Of a stretch of 64,000 nt of DNA, positions 36,607 to 50,300 are shown one piece after another. The position numbers were made by a program, and so were the translations under genes. The DNA is taken from contig NC_090989.1 of the NCBI RefSeq assembly GCF_041146395.1, forward strand, positions 224,968,843-225,032,842, read 5' to 3'. Each line of letters starts with the position of its first letter. Within the stretch, counting starts at the first letter, position 1. Below the pieces are notes generated by a model, which was not told the DNA's origin, ran no database searches, and saw only the letters and a program-made list of their open reading frames with translations. The DNA is from Eulemur rufifrons. Taxonomy: Eukaryota; Chordata; Mammalia; Primates; Lemuridae.

Positions 36607-37092
36607 CAGTTGACCCTTGAAGAATTGCAGGGTTAAGGGCACCAACCCCCTGTGCAGTAGAAAACCCTCTTATAACTTTTGACTCCCCCCAAACTCAACT
36701 GCTAATAGCCTACTGTTGACTGGAAGTTTTACAGATAACATAAACAGTTGATTAACACACATTTTCATGTTATATGTATTATATAATAAAGTGGTGTTAC
36801 ATATATATGAATTAACTTACATAATTGATAACTATTCATTCAATAAAGTAGGCTAGAGAAAGGAAAATGTTATTAAGATAATCATAAGGAAGAGAAAATA
36901 TATTTACTATTCATTAAGTGGAAGTGAATCATCATCATAAAGGTCTCTATCCTTGTCATCCACACATGGAGTTGGCTGAGGGAGAGGTAGATGAGGGATT
37001 GATCTTGTTGTCTTGAGGGTTGCAGAGACAGAAGAAAATCTATGTATAAGTGGATCCTTGCAGTTCATACCATATTGTTCAAGGGTCAACTG
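36607..37092. mobile_element. MER8/Tigger-type DNA transposon, both ends present
   Basis: Starts cagttgacccttgaa and ends with its exact complement ttcaagggtcaactg, a 15-bp inverted repeat. The 3' flank is TA; the 5' flank is TG, a decayed TA. Internal phrases such as aacttttgactccccccaaa and agaaaatgttattaagataa fit a Tigger (mariner/pogo) family. An antisense frame ending in DDDSLPLNE may be the degraded transposase C-terminus. Confidence 0.88.
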
Positions 37093-37468
37093 TAAAATTA
37101 ATTTTATGTATGAATTCTTGGGATTAATTAGATTCAGATTGTTGTCTATATGATAAATACTGAATTCTGAAAATGCCTTCTCCTCTGTTTTGGCCACCTT
37201 AATAGCTTTTATTTAATATGGTTAAGAAAACCAAAATAGATTTAATTGAGGTTACTAATTTAGGTAAAGTCTGAGTTTAGTCAAGCATAATGAAGTTGAA
37301 CTTCAGTTCTACTTGCAGTTTAGATAAATCTGTAAATATGATTTTTTAGATTTGAGTTACTGTTTTTATTTAATTCAACATTTATTAAGCACCTACTGTG
37401 GGTTAGGCAATGTTCAGCTCTGAAAGGTAGTGACAACTAAGATATGGCCTTCAAAAATTTATAGTCAG
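37093..37468. other. Intergenic DNA between Tigger and Alu
   Basis: AT-rich; 37370-37440 (tattaagcacctactgtggg) resembles an old MIR/L-type repeat. Nothing else is recognised. Confidence 0.4.
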
Positions 37469-37747
37469 GGCTGGGCAAGGTGATTCACGCCTGTAATCCT
37501 AGTATTCTGGGAGGCCAAGGCAGAAGGATTTCTTGAGCTCAGGAGTTCAAGACTCTGTCTCTACCGAAAATGGAAAAATTCACCAGGACATGGTGGCTTC
37601 ACCTATAGTCCCAGCTACTCGGGAGGCTGAGGCAGGAGGATTGTTTGAGCCCAGGGGTTTGAGGTTGCAGTGAGCTATGATGACGCCACCTGGGAGACAG
37701 AGTGAGACTCTGTTTCAAAAAAGAAAAAAAAAAAAAAGAAAAGAAAA
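37469..37747 (+). mobile_element. Alu element, strepsirrhine-like
   Basis: Starts ggctgggcaaggtgattcac. The right arm contains gagctatgatgacgccacc, a lemur/loris-type wording. The left arm lacks about 30 bp around the usual 'accagcctg' segment. It ends in an A-rich tail. Confidence 0.9.
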
Positions 37748-37955
37748 TTATAATCTGGAAGGTTACTGTAGATTGCACTCATTATTTTTCTCTCCATATA
37801 CTTTGTGAATACAGGCAGCCTCTGCCTCCCAACTTCCTCTACCTCCTGCTTGTAGACAGACCACAGTCATTTCCTATCATTTCAGACATGGGTTGTTTGG
37901 ATGTGACTTAGCTCTTTTTCATTCCCCCCTCTCCATGTTTTACTGAGATCAGAAC

Positions 37956-38118
37956 TTTTTTTTTAGAAAAAAGATAGGGTCTCACTTTTTTGCCTGGGCT
38001 GGAATGCAGTGGTAGGATCATAGCTTACTGCAACCTTGAACTCCTGGACTCAAGTGATCTTCCTGCCTCAGCCTCCCCAAGTGCTGGGATTATAGGAGTG
38101 AGCCACCGCGCCCAGCCA
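37956..38118 (-). mobile_element. Free Alu monomer (FAM/FRAM-type)
   Basis: One Alu arm only, including the ctggaatgcagtggtaggat segment and ending gagccaccgcgcccagcc. A target duplication is visible: atcagaactttt (37948-37959, overlapping the T-run) and atcagagctttt (38119-38130). Confidence 0.85.
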
Positions 38119-38130
38119 ATCAGAGCTTTT

Positions 38131-39000
38131 AAAACAAAACTTGTAGATTCAGGAGTTCCCTGCAGGAAAGTAGTAGGTGTAGCCTCAGTTGCTCCAATTT
38201 GCTATAAAACTCAAGGTTGATGACAGTGGCAATTGAAATCAACAAAGGACCATCATTCTTCAACCATCACACTAAATCAACCAGGGACCCAGTGTGATCC
38301 ACAAGCCAGAAAGCACCTAAACGCTTGCTATTGATACTTTTGCAGAAACATTTAGAAAATCCCAGGAAAAACAGCCACGAAACCCCCAGCACTGTCTTCT
38401 GAGGTAATGTGTCCGAAGACTCAGGCGAAGCAGAGATTGGGTGGGTAAGAGATAGAGCTGTGTGACTGTTCATGGAATTCAGTTCAGTTTAGCACATTAA
38501 TTGCCACGTGAATTGTATTTACCTCATGCTAGTTTTGAGCCTGGGGCCTCATGAAGCAAAACCTGGGCAAAACTCTGCAGTTGGTTCATGAAAACCTTAC
38601 TTGTTGATGTTCTTATTGTTATACTTAATACTGACAATTGAATTCTAAAAAAGTGGATTAAATGAATAGAAGTCAATACATTTCATTTTTCTATTTATGT
38701 TTACATTTAAATTACACTAAAGCGTGACAAGTCAAGAAAAACACTTTACCCTTATGAACTATTTTTGAAGTTATTTCATTATTTTTTACATTACTAATTT
38801 TCAAGTTTTTATATTCCTTTTTTTGAAGAAAACACAGAAAACTTTAAAAAATAACAAATTTTTCATGAAATTAGAAAGGATTGTTTTGTTTTAGAAGTTT
38901 TTATCCTATTTTTGTAATAAAACACCATGGGCCTATGTGTTATTTAGGTTCTTTTAAGTGGAGAGGACAGAAGCCCACTTCAGTTTTTAAGGAGAGAGAA
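38131..39000. other. Intergenic DNA, no recognised feature
   Basis: AT-rich in 38600-38880. No gene or named repeat. Confidence 0.4.
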
Positions 39001-39640
39001 GGAAAAAAGGAAGATAGGAATCTCAGCACTCAGCAGGCCTCTCAGAGACTGGAACACGGTCTAAGCACTGAAAGGAAGCCCAGCCCAGGGCCAGCAACCT
39101 CCGGTCCTTGTTCTTTTGGCAGCTAAATGCTTGACCTAGGGAGAATATCAGAAACTGCTAATTGCCTCTTCAGTATCCACTCTTCTCTAGTAACAGAGCC
39201 CTGGTTTTATTTGGATTGGCGATGCGCCCAGCTAAAAGGCTGCGTTTCCCAGTCTAGTTTGCATCTAGGTGTGGCCATCGACATGCAGGTGGCCAGCCAG
39301 AGGTGGGACTTCAGGAAATCTCTGTAAAGGGCTGAAACTATAGGGAGGAGCACCTTTTGAGTTTTTTCCCCTTTACTTTCTTTCTTCCTGGAATTTGGAC
39401 TTCCTCTAGCATCTTACGACGTTGAGACTGGCAGCCATGTTCAAAGGAGGTGGGAGCAGAGAAATCAAAGCAGCCGGGATGCCTGCTCACTTTGAGGGTC
39501 TGCCATACCAGCCCCAGATTGCTTCCCTCTGCTCATTCATGTTTTATGGGAGATAATAACTCTTTATGTGCATAAGCCATTGTCACTGGGTCTCAGTTAC
39601 AAACAGCTGAATGTAATTTCTCCTGATAAAAGGAGGACTC
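39001..39640. repeat. Probable old interspersed repeat, family unknown
   Basis: The ttggcagctaaatgcttgac to gtctcagttacaaacagctg span has the structure of an old LTR or DNA element, but I cannot name it. Open frames here are unsupported. Confidence 0.35.
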
Positions 39641-40094
39641 TACTCTGATGAAGCATCTACTATCTGCTTTTTCTGTGGTTCCCACTCACTCCTCTGTTTT
39701 CCTTCCCCTTGTAGCTTCTCTTTACTGTTTTCTCTGTGTGCATCTTTTGGCTTCTGTCTCTGCCATATGCTGTCCTCTCGTACTGTAAGTCTTTCTTCAA
39801 ACCTAAAAGTGGGATCCTGTTGTCTTCTTTGGGCCAGGCCTTACAGATAAGGTGGCTGTTCTTGGTCTTTGTGGGGAGTCATGTGTTACAAGCCATCACA
39901 ATCTCCCATATGAAACCCCTCACTGGAGGCCTGGATGTAGTAAGCTCTTGGAATATAATAAATTCCCCTCCCAAATTAGTTTCAAAGATGAGTAAGACAT
40001 GGTCCCTGAATTCTAAGAGCTCAGAGCCTACCAAAGGAAAATCATGCACATGTTGAAGGTTTGTTTTTGCAGAATGTATTTCCAACTATAAGTC

Positions 40095-40345
40095 AGATGA
40101 TAATAATAATGGTTGACATTTATTGTGGTCTTCATTTTTTTTTGTCTAAACTTTGCATGCCTTATTTCACTTAATCCATGCAAAATTTAACTTGTGAAGT
40201 AGGTATAATTGTTATCCTCATTTTGTAATACATATAATGACATAGGCTTAGGGAAGTGAAGCACCTTGCCCAGTATGATACATCTGGGAAGTGAAAGAGT
40301 GGAGAAAAATTCCAGGTTATTGGAATTCAGAGTTCATCCTCCTAA
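40095..40345 (-). mobile_element. MIR SINE
   Basis: gataataataatggttgaca, ttatttcacttaatccatgc, tgaagtaggtataattgtta and the caccttgcccag block follow reverse MIR. Confidence 0.8.
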
Positions 40346-40409
40346 CCAGTGTCCCACACTATCTCTCAGAAATGAAAAATGACTCATTTTCAAGGCAACA
40401 TCTTGGTGC

Positions 40410-40545
40410 AGGAGGAAGGGCACTGGATCGGAGGGGTGCAGATCTGCATTCTGACCCACTGCTTCCTTTGTCTGCCCTTTTGCTTCTCTGGATATCAGAT
40501 TTTTTCCATCTGTAAAATAAGAGGAATAGAAGAATGGGCATTAAA
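40410..40545 (+). mobile_element. Probable MIR fragment
   Basis: Contains gcaggaggaagggcactgga and ttttttccatctgtaaaata, MIR-like but diverged. Confidence 0.5.
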
Positions 40546-40901
40546 GACTTGGCTGTTGAAAGGTCTGAGTTTGAGTCCTGATGGGCCACCTACTTGTCAC
40601 ACATTAGAAAGATGCAGCAGAACCAACCAGGTGTAGCTGCTCTGGCCAGTCTATTCAGCCTGGGCTCCATCAGTAGCATTAATCCTCTTGGAAGAGACTC
40701 TTTAAAAAAGCCACTTTGCAAATAGTAAAGGAAAATTGTCCTGGGGTACATCTGAGGCATGAACCAGAGGGTGTGTTTTACGAAGCTTACTCTGATGCTA
40801 AAAAGCCTACAAAGGACACAGACATGGCTCATAGTAACTAAGTCAGCTCTTATCTACCTTTTACATGGCATTTCCTTTCCTTTCCCCACCTACTCAAATG
40901 A

Positions 40902-41217
<316 letters not shown>

Positions 41218-41239
41218 CAAATGAATAATATTTTTAATT

Positions 41240-41565
<326 letters not shown>

Positions 41566-41634
41566 TAATATTCTTAATTAATTATTAATATGAACCTGTT
41601 CCCTTAGATTACTTCCAGAAGGCATTGTGGCAAA

Positions 41635-41830
41635 CTAGAACGCATATGGGCTTGTGGTTAAGTTTAGCCTGGATTTAAAATTCAGCTCCTCCTTGGCAAA
41701 TTATCCTACCACTTTGAGCTTCCTTTTTTGATCTGTACAATGAAGAAATTAACAACACAGAGAATTGTTTTAAGGATTACATAAGATAATGTGTATGAAG
41801 TACCTGATCCATAATTAAGTTCCTCTCCCC
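41635..41830 (+). mobile_element. MIR SINE fragment
   Basis: gcttgtggttaagtttagcc, ctttgagcttccttttttga and the ttgttttaaggattacataa segment fit MIR. Confidence 0.65.
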
Positions 41831-42089
41831 ATCTTTGACCCGTGGCCTTCCCTAGCAGATGTTTCCTTCTTACTGAGAGCCAGTAAATTCACAGCCTACA
41901 AGGAAAATTGAGTGGCTTTAAGGACTAATTATTAAAGTGGAAAAATTCCGCCTCAAGATTCTACAGAACAGCAGTCTGTGTCATTTAACTTATATTATCA
42001 ATATTATAATAAATATAAAATTATTATAAAAGCAAATTACATGTAGGTGGAAATATAATAAAAATTAGCCATTTCGTACCCACTTATAA

Positions 42090-42440
42090 TGTGGGCCTTT
42101 TTTTTGGATTTTAAATTATTACTTTAAAAAAAGGTGAAGGATGCACATTGTATGAGACTACAGAGTGAATCCAGTGCAAAGTAAATCTCCCTCTTCCTGT
42201 CCTCCAAATTCCCTGTCCAGAGGCAACCACTGTTGCCAACCTCTTATATAGCTCTCCAGAGACAGTCTATGAACGTGTGAGAATATTTAGCCTTTTCTTT
42301 TTGCATCAATGAGAGCATACTGCGTGCATAGTTCTGTATCTTTTTTTCCCCACTTAGTAGTGTATCTTGGAGAGCATTCCATACCAGTTCATGCACACCT
42401 GCTTTAATGTTGACTCAGATTTTTGACGTCTAATCTTGGA
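42090..42440 (-). mobile_element. Old LINE fragment
   Basis: gaggcaaccactgttgccaa and cttggagagcattccatacc are typical of an old L1 3' region read in reverse; subfamily unclear. Confidence 0.55.
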
Positions 42441-42654
42441 TGGATTCTTAGAGTTCCTTAGTATACTAGAGTTCCTAGTACAACCTTTCATTGTGAAGAT
42501 GAGAACACTGTGGCCCATAGAAGGGATATAAATAGCTCAAGGTTTCAGATCCTTTGATTTTCCTTCCAATGAGCTTTCCACGTCACCATGCTGAGTATGA
42601 GTCAGGTGTGTGCACATGTATGTGTGTGTGTGAGACTATTGGGCCTGTGAGTTA

Positions 42655-42800
42655 GCTAATATTTATTTAGTGCTTATAATATACTAAATTTCATTTAGAA
42701 GTCATCACGAGTTAAACACAAATGAGAAGAGTGAGGCTTGATTAAATAATTTGCCCGAGGTTTGTTGTTCTCCCTGACTTCAAAACCTATGCCCTTGTAT
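42655..42800 (-). mobile_element. MIR fragment
   Basis: aatatttatttagtgcttat, gaagagtgaggcttgattaa and aataatttgcccgaggtttg fit reversed MIR. Confidence 0.6.
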
Positions 42801-44319
42801 ACTGTATTCTACTTCTTCTCTCCATCTAGAAGGGGCAGGATTGGGAAAGTGAGGACAAAGATGAGAACTGGTGAAGAAAAAACGAGTGGGTGTTAATTAA
42901 AGTACTTACAATAAAACAAATGACTTTGTTGACTGTCTTGATGGAAAGGCACAGTGTGGTGTGTTGGCAGGGGTGGGGCAGCTGGGGGGATTGCTCATTA
43001 GGGGCTGTGGGTCAAAGCTGCCTGCAGGTGTGGTGAGAACATCGTGGCTTCGTAATGCAGGCCCAGGCATGAGTAACATGCCGACTGGCTTTGCTTCCAT
43101 AAGGACCAAACTTGCCAGCCAGCTTAGCCAGCATCCCGCTTCCTCCTTTGAAACCATGGAACACGGACCCAGTTTCACTGTGAATTCTTGGCTTGTTGTG
43201 CAGCCTCCCCACTTTCTTCAGGAAATCATTCTGTTTATCCGACCTTGGAGGAAAAAGTCATTTGAGCCATCTTCAGGCAGCCCTGATCTGAGGAAAACAT
43301 CATTGCATTTCTCTCCTGTATTTGTAGGGTGGGCTACTTGTTTTTAATTTACTTGCCTCTTGAACTGAAGATATTGTCTAACAACTTTAGATATCAGAGA
43401 GTGATTGGTGGCCTTTCTCCAGGAGAGTGTGTGGGAATTAGAGCAGGCATGGAGCTGCCGTAGGCCATCAAGTGCTGCCGCGGCCAGGGGCAGAAGGTGA
43501 GCCTCTCAGTGGTTGAGGTAGAGTCTCTTCTCCTTTGCCTTTCATGACCAACCGGAGGATCTGCTGTTTTCCTCCTGTGTCTGTTTAGAAAAAGGTCTAT
43601 CTGGGGAAGGTCCCCGTCTCTCTTGACTTGTGACTTGTGGAGGAGATGTGCTTCGTTCTAGGTATTCTGGAGGCACAGTGAAGAACGTCTACTGAGTTGC
43701 CTTAATGTGACTTTTCGTTTCTTGTCATGAACACAGAGAAGAGCTGAGGCCCCCAAGAAGGGGGACAGTTACCCTAGGGCCTGTATTGGCACAGGCAGCG
43801 TCACCCTCCCAGTCCTGTATGACTTGAAGAAGCACTAGGAAGGTCAAACTCATCCTCAAGTTTTCCTTTTTTCCTGGCTAATTCCTGAACTTCTACCACT
43901 AGCTCTGGTACAGAGTAAGTATCCTTAGGAGGAGTAATACTTGTGACTCTCCACCATACTCTGTATTTTTCAAGACAGCATTTTGTACTGGACACAACAC
44001 TTTAAAGGGGAACACTGGCCGATGGGGCATATCTGGAGGACAAATACAGCTATGGCAAAGACCTAGAAATCTTGTTGCAATAGAGCAAGAACATAACAAC
44101 AATCTTTTGATTATCTAAAGACTTTCTCTGGAAGCAGAATTAGCTTTTCTCTCTATGGCATCAGAGAATGGAATTCACAGGGTTGGGTAGAAGTTCCAGG
44201 GAAGCTTAGTTTTAGGAAGCCTTTCTGATCTTGACTCTGTTCAAAAATGGAATGGACAGGTCAAAGGAAGTTGCCACAGGTGCATGCTAGGCTAGGATTC
44301 TTGCTCTGGGAGGGAAGTC
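42801..44319. other. Intergenic DNA, no supported gene
   Basis: Composition is closer to even than the neighbours. Frames at 42961-43347 (plus, 128 codons) and 43801-43995 (minus, 64 codons, PKDTYSVPELVVEVQELA) are uncharacterised. The minus frame looks protein-like but has no match I recognise and no exon signals. Confidence 0.35.
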
Positions 44320-44475
44320 AGTCCTTAACCTTGCCAATCATCAGAACTGCTTAAGAAGCTTTTCAAAACTCACACTCCTGGGATTCATTCCTGGAGATTC
44401 TGATGTAGTGGATCAGAGACTAAGTGTCTTTCTGAAAAGACTCCTGCTGATTCTGATAAGTGTCTGAGTTACGTA
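44320..44475. mobile_element. MER5-type hAT relic
   Basis: accttgccaatcatcagaac, gggattcattcctggagatt and ctgctgattctgataagtgt fit the MER5 group, diverged. Confidence 0.6.
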
Positions 44476-44829
44476 TGCCTCAGACTACAGTGAATGAAGG
44501 TACTGAGGCTGAGAGTCGGGAAACTTGGGAGGTGCCACCAAAATGAGGTGCTGTCCCAAATATTGGTCTTGATTCCTCCTCTGAGCTGCGGGAAGAGTTA
44601 CCTTAGCATTGCAGCTCAGGAAGCAAGCTTTCCTCCAGGTGAAGGGGAGACTTGGGCTCCTTATGAATGAATTCAAGAGCTACGACAACCTAGTAGCAGC
44701 CCAAAATGTTGCTGTGTTGTACTGCACACTCCATCTAGGTTAGTCCTCATGCTACAATGATGATGCCATTCCCTATGACTGCAAAATGAAACTCTCCATC
44801 CCATCCTTTAACCCCACTGAGGTCCTTAG

Positions 44830-45020
44830 ATTAGAGGTGCTCAGACTTACAGGTATATAAAAATCACCTGGTGTTTGTGTTTATAATGCAGTTTCTAGGA
44901 TACTGTTTCTTGAGATCTGATTCAGCAGGTCTGGACATGGCCCAGGAATCTGCATTTTTAAAGAGTACCTTGGCTGATTCTGATATAGATGCTTGCAGAC
45001 CACACTCTGGGAAAATGAGG
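44830..45020. mobile_element. MER5A-type hAT relic
   Basis: gaggtgctcagacttacagg, aaaaatcacctggtgtttgt, gattcagcaggtctggacat and gcagaccacactctggg follow the family. Confidence 0.8.
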
Positions 45021-45564
45021 GTTAGGGGTGTGAACCAGTTTATTTGCAGACGAATGCAAATGCTGGAGGGCTTTGGGGACATTCTGGCAGTAGACACTTG
45101 GGTTCAAGGAAAATATATTCTGAATTAGGCGTCCTAGTTAGGAGTCTGGTTGAAAGTGTTTTGATGAAACTCCATGAGGAATTTTCAAAGCAATGATATC
45201 AGTTATTAGGAATGATGTGAGCAAAATAGAACCTGTTCCACCAGTTAATATTATGGTTAATATTCAACATGTAAACTACCTTTACGCAAAGTTTTATTTT
45301 TTCAGGAGAAATGTTAGTATATAACTGAGATCATATAGCACACTAACACCTCATAAAGTGCAGAGTGATACTGAAATGAAAATATATCATTATGTAACAC
45401 AGTTATTGGCTACTTGTTTTATACCTAAGTTCAGACGAATGTATCAGAGATATGTCAGCAATGAATGAATATGTATATTGAGACTCTACTCTGTAGGTGG
45501 CATTAGCGTAGGTATTGTGGGGTATAAAGAGAAATGTATACATGGGCACAAGGAGGCATGTTTA
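45021..45564. other. Intergenic DNA, no recognised feature
   Basis: AT-rich, with no gene or repeat called. Confidence 0.4.
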
Positions 45565-46020
45565 AGATGCTTATGCAGCATTATTCACAAAAGCAAAAAA
45601 ATTGAGAAAAATCCACCGTCCATAAATAAGAAACGGATAAAATATAGTTTATCCAAACTATGAGATACTGTGTGAACTTTTAAAAATTGATCTTCGCATA
45701 TGTGTGCAAACATGGAAAGATACCACTGAGTAAAAATAATGCAGAACAAGACATAAATTACGATATATAGGTGAAAAGAAAAAACCACACCCACATAATG
45801 CTATGCATTTGCTAGGGTACATCAATATGGATGTAAAAGCACATAAATAGGTCTGGAAAGACACCCTTAACCTGAGAGTTACCTCATCTCAATCAGGGGG
45901 AAGGTGAGCAAAGTTGTAAAGGGGAATTTTAACCTTGACTGTAACATATCATTTTGTTTTATAAGGGGCAAATATTAGCATATTATTTGTATAATTTAAA
46001 GCTAACTTTTCTTTTAAAAA
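45565..46020 (+). mobile_element. Old L1 (L1ME-like) 3' part
   Basis: gcagcattattcacaaaagc, cgtccataaataagaaacgg and tccaaactatgagatactgt, then atggaaagataccactgagt, match the end of L1 ORF2 and its 3' UTR in order. Diverged and not coding. Confidence 0.75.
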
Positions 46021-46344
46021 TATAGATGCAGTTTCGACCCAAATCAAAAGACAAAAATTTAAATAGCAAAATAACATTAATTTCTAGAAACCAATATGTT
46101 ATTTTAATAGATAAGACATAAAATCTAAAAAAATAAAATTCTCTAAACACTTCTGGACAACTAAAGATAAAATATGAGAGAAAACATGATCAATAGCCAA
46201 ATAAATAGTAGAGACAACAAGTGGTATAGAAATTGAGAGAACAGAGATAAAATAATAGATTATTCAAACAGACCATCCTCCACCCTAACAAGTTCTAGGC
46301 CAAGACTTGGTACATTGCAGATAATCAATACATTCTTTTGTTTT

Positions 46345-46730
46345 TTATTTAATTAATTTTTTTGAGCATGTAATATAGTTCCATGGTTCAAATTCCAAAG
46401 CATATGAACACGTATACAATAAGAATTCACCTTCCTAGCCGCTCCCTTGGCCACCCAGTTTACCTCCCCAAGTGCAATCAGTGTATTCCTCCAGAGCAAT
46501 TTTAAGTATACACATAAAATACATATATTCATCTTTTTCCTTTTTAATAAAGATGGAAAATGATTCTCCCTCCTACATCTTGTTTTTCCATTTAACAATA
46601 TATCTTTGAGAAGATTCATAGTAGTATATAAAGCGTATTCTCTTTTATTTGGAAATACTATGACTTACTTAAATGGTCTACTATTGATGGAAATATAGAT
46701 TGTTGGAATTATCTTGCTGGATAACCAATA
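46345..46730 (-). mobile_element. Old LINE fragment
   Basis: ttgtttttccatttaacaat and ctattgatggaaatatagat fit the minus-strand 3' region of an old L1. Same general type as 42090-42440. Confidence 0.55.
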
Positions 46731-46894
46731 CATTGCTCAATAACAGGATTGATTTCCAATTGTTGGTGTTCTTGTGTTCCACACTGGGAATCGATATCAC
46801 ATGTTTATGGTCATTAGCTATTTTAGGAATAAAGATGTAGACAGAGGTTCAACACGGGCTTCATTATTAACTAAACTGAAAAAAAAAATAGTCT

Positions 46895-47310
46895 TTCTGA
46901 AATAATAGGGCAGATTGAAACTATAGTGACAGAAAACAGATCAGTGATTGCCAGGAACAAGAAGGACGTTTTCAGTGTGATGGAAAAATGTATATGATGA
47001 TTGCGATAGTGGCTGTAAAACTGTATATATTTGGCAGGGGCTGGAGAGAGAGGGAAATGAAGAGGTATTAGTTAAAAGGCACAAAGTTTCATTTATTCAA
47101 GATGAATAAGTCCTAGAGATCTACTGTATGGCATAGTGCCTATAGTTGATAATACTGTATTGTATATTTAAAAATTTCCTGAGAGTAGATCTTCTCTTAA
47201 GTGTTTTGATCACAAGAAATATAACAATAAGTAAGAAAACAGGAGGAAACTTGTAGGTGATGGATAGGTTTATGGCATAGATGATTTCATGGATGTATAC
47301 TTTTTTTTTT
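46895..47310 (+). mobile_element. L1 (L1MB-like) 3' UTR fragment
   Basis: acagatcagtgattgccagg, gatgaataagtcctagagat and cctatagttgataatactgt are typical of the plus-strand L1 3' UTR. Confidence 0.7.
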
Positions 47311-50300
47311 ACTTTATTTTTAAAATAAATAATTTACTAATGCAATTTCAAAGATGAACAAGATTTTAAGAAACACAAACACCTAGGGAAAAGTTTTATA
47401 AAACTTTGTTATCATTCATTGCTTTGACCACATCAATTTTCTTTAAGTTTGAGTAGCACTAACATTTCCTAAACTTTTGTTTAAGTCCAAAAATCATTCT
47501 GAGAAGTGTGGCTGGGGTTTCAGACCTTTGGGAAACCTTCAGGGTCTTGAAGAAAGCTTTTCCTTTCTTTTTCATTTTATAGGGACTTTGCATATGCTGT
47601 TCCCTGTCCTTGGGATACACACAGTTCCTGTATAATTTTGTGCAAGCTACTAATATTTCATGCCTTTTAGTTCTTGTCCATAAAGTGGAAATACTTACAT
47701 ACACACCACTGGGATGTTGCATAGATTAAATTAAGTCTTGTATTGCATGTGCTCAATAAATATTAGCTAATTTTGAATAGTTACTATTTTCCATGTCTGT
47801 AATTTTCCAAAAAGGGATTTCGCTGGCAGTTATATTCTATATTGTAATGTGCATTTCCTGTTTGTAGAAAGGTCTTTTAGCTTGTAACTCACTTTTTTGA
47901 TCAAGGGAGATTTTTGCAACATGGATGTCCATAACTATTAGCTTCCTAACTTGCTTTCAAACCTACTACTGATTTTAAAACAAGACATATTTTCCCAGAC
48001 TATACTATTTTAAAATACTTAATCAGAACCCAGCATTCTTCCTGAAAAATGTAGAATGCACTTTTCAATAATTCATCACTAGAAAATCTTAGATCTCTAA
48101 GAACAGAAGAAAACTATTTTTTCAGTACTTAACTTTCTGCTAATGAGTTAATGATTGAAAATGAGTTACACTCAAGGCAGAGCCTACTGAAGATAAGAAT
48201 GCCAGATATTAGATGTTGCCAAATCAGGACAAGATGGAAATGTACCTCTTATCTAGACTGCTACTGTAATCTTTATGTCTTTTATTTATGGAATGACCCA
48301 AACCCTAATAATATAGAATAAGCTAGGATACTGAATTGAGGGTGGGGGCAGGGTGTGAGGAAGGCATATTCATGATCCATCATCCATATTCATCCTTGTC
48401 CTCAAAACTCAGTCTATCTTGAATATTTTTGACTGTGTGTCCTGTAGATTTAGGGAAACTTTACTTACTACCATAGTGTAGGTTGAAAGTTCAGGTTTGC
48501 AGAAACATAACACTCTTTACAAGCTGATATGAGCTGGGGAAAAGAATATCCACACTTCATCTCTTGCTTATAGGATTCTGTATTAGGTGCTATGTTAAAA
48601 TACTTTGGGTTGTAAGCGACAGAAATCTAACCCTTAAGCATTTAGCTTAAGCAAAAATAGGGAATTTTGGGAATACCAGGATTCCTTATATAATTAAAGA
48701 AGTATCTGGAAGTAAAATCTCAGAAAAAGTAAGGAACATCTGAGTCTCAGAAACAACTGGAACCAGGACGTTTATTTCTGTGCAGGATTCTCTCTAGTCT
48801 ATCATCTGTCCTCTGTTCATCTTATTGCATTTCTTTGTCATTCTCTCTCATTGCAGACCAGGTCCCTCCCCAGCCTCATATTTAATAGCACTCTCCCCTT
48901 GAGAATACTGAATTCCTGCTCTTGTGCCTGTTAGAAATCCAGGGAAAGAATTCTGATTGGTCAGACATGGGTAAAGTATCATCCTTGGACCAGGCATCCT
49001 TGGCCAGTAAGATGAAGGCATGAGGCATAGGTAAGGCTACTGGAGAACAGAAAAAAAGACCTTGAGCCAGAGGTAGACTCCCATTTGGTGCCTACCATAG
49101 TGTTCTGGTCCTAGTTATCCCCAGGTACTCAGGCATCTCTTTTCACTTCCTAAAAAAATACCCCGATCTGAGTTGCTCTGTGCTGATCTCCAAGTACCTG
49201 CACCTGGGGGAATCTGGGTGATACACCTGAAGACATATAAATCTCTGGCCCAGGGGAAAAGATTCTCTCGGCCAAAGGAGAAAGTGTGGGAAAGATGTAG
49301 AGATATTTTTTGTGCCAGGTATCCCAAAGGAACACATATTTCATAGAGCTTGAGATGAACATGAGAACTTTGACATTTTCTTCTTCCAATGAAAAGACAT
49401 GTCAAACTGGTAACTCATTCATTTACCTTACTACTCGTCAAAAAGACATATCTCATTTCTCCATCTTTCAGATACTCAGTAGAGACACTCACTGAGTTTT
49501 ATCACACAAATCACTTGTTCTTTTGGATGAAAGTATTTGCTGAGGCAGCAGATTCCCCTGATTGATTCTTTATTTGTACATTAAAATATAATAGGTCTGA
49601 AGTTTTAATCTTGGACCAGAAGGAACATAAAAGGCGTTTGATCTTGGGTTCGTAATGGAGCTCCTCGGGTCTTAGATTATTTCTGAATAGATGCCCTTCG
49701 CCAAGAATTCCAGTGAGTTCTCCAGGGTCAAAGATAAACTGTGTATTCAGAGATGAAAGGACAGTTGTTTCCCCATGAAGCCTCGCATCAGTTTCGATAT
49801 CATTCCTTTTTTTTCCCCTCTCCCTGGCACCACAACATTGGGGCTGTTTGATGCATTTAACTAAAAATGTGTGTATAGGGCCCTTCGATTTTCTTTTGTG
49901 ATGAAAAGTGTTACCTCAAAAAACGAGCTGATAAACTGAGCAAAGCGAAGTTAGCATCCACCCAGCATCGGGCTGAGAACCCAACATCTGATTGTACTTA
50001 GCGGGGAGGAAACTTAAAAAAACCCCAACCCAACTTTCATTTCTTGCTTCTTTTATCCTTAAGCTCAGCAATAAACTAGCACTCTTTGGTTAAAAAGTCA
50101 AGGGAACAGATGTATAATTCTGGTGCTTCAGCATCTATATTTCAAATGGAGCATGTAAATTATGGGAACGCCTCTCGGCTCAGTGGGCAGAGCCTCCAGG
50201 AGCATGCGCGGGGGGCTGTCAGTCACCCTGCATTCCGCCCATCTTGGGGAACAACTGCTCCACGCTGGCTGGCTCAGTTGCCTGAGCTTGGTACGAAGGA

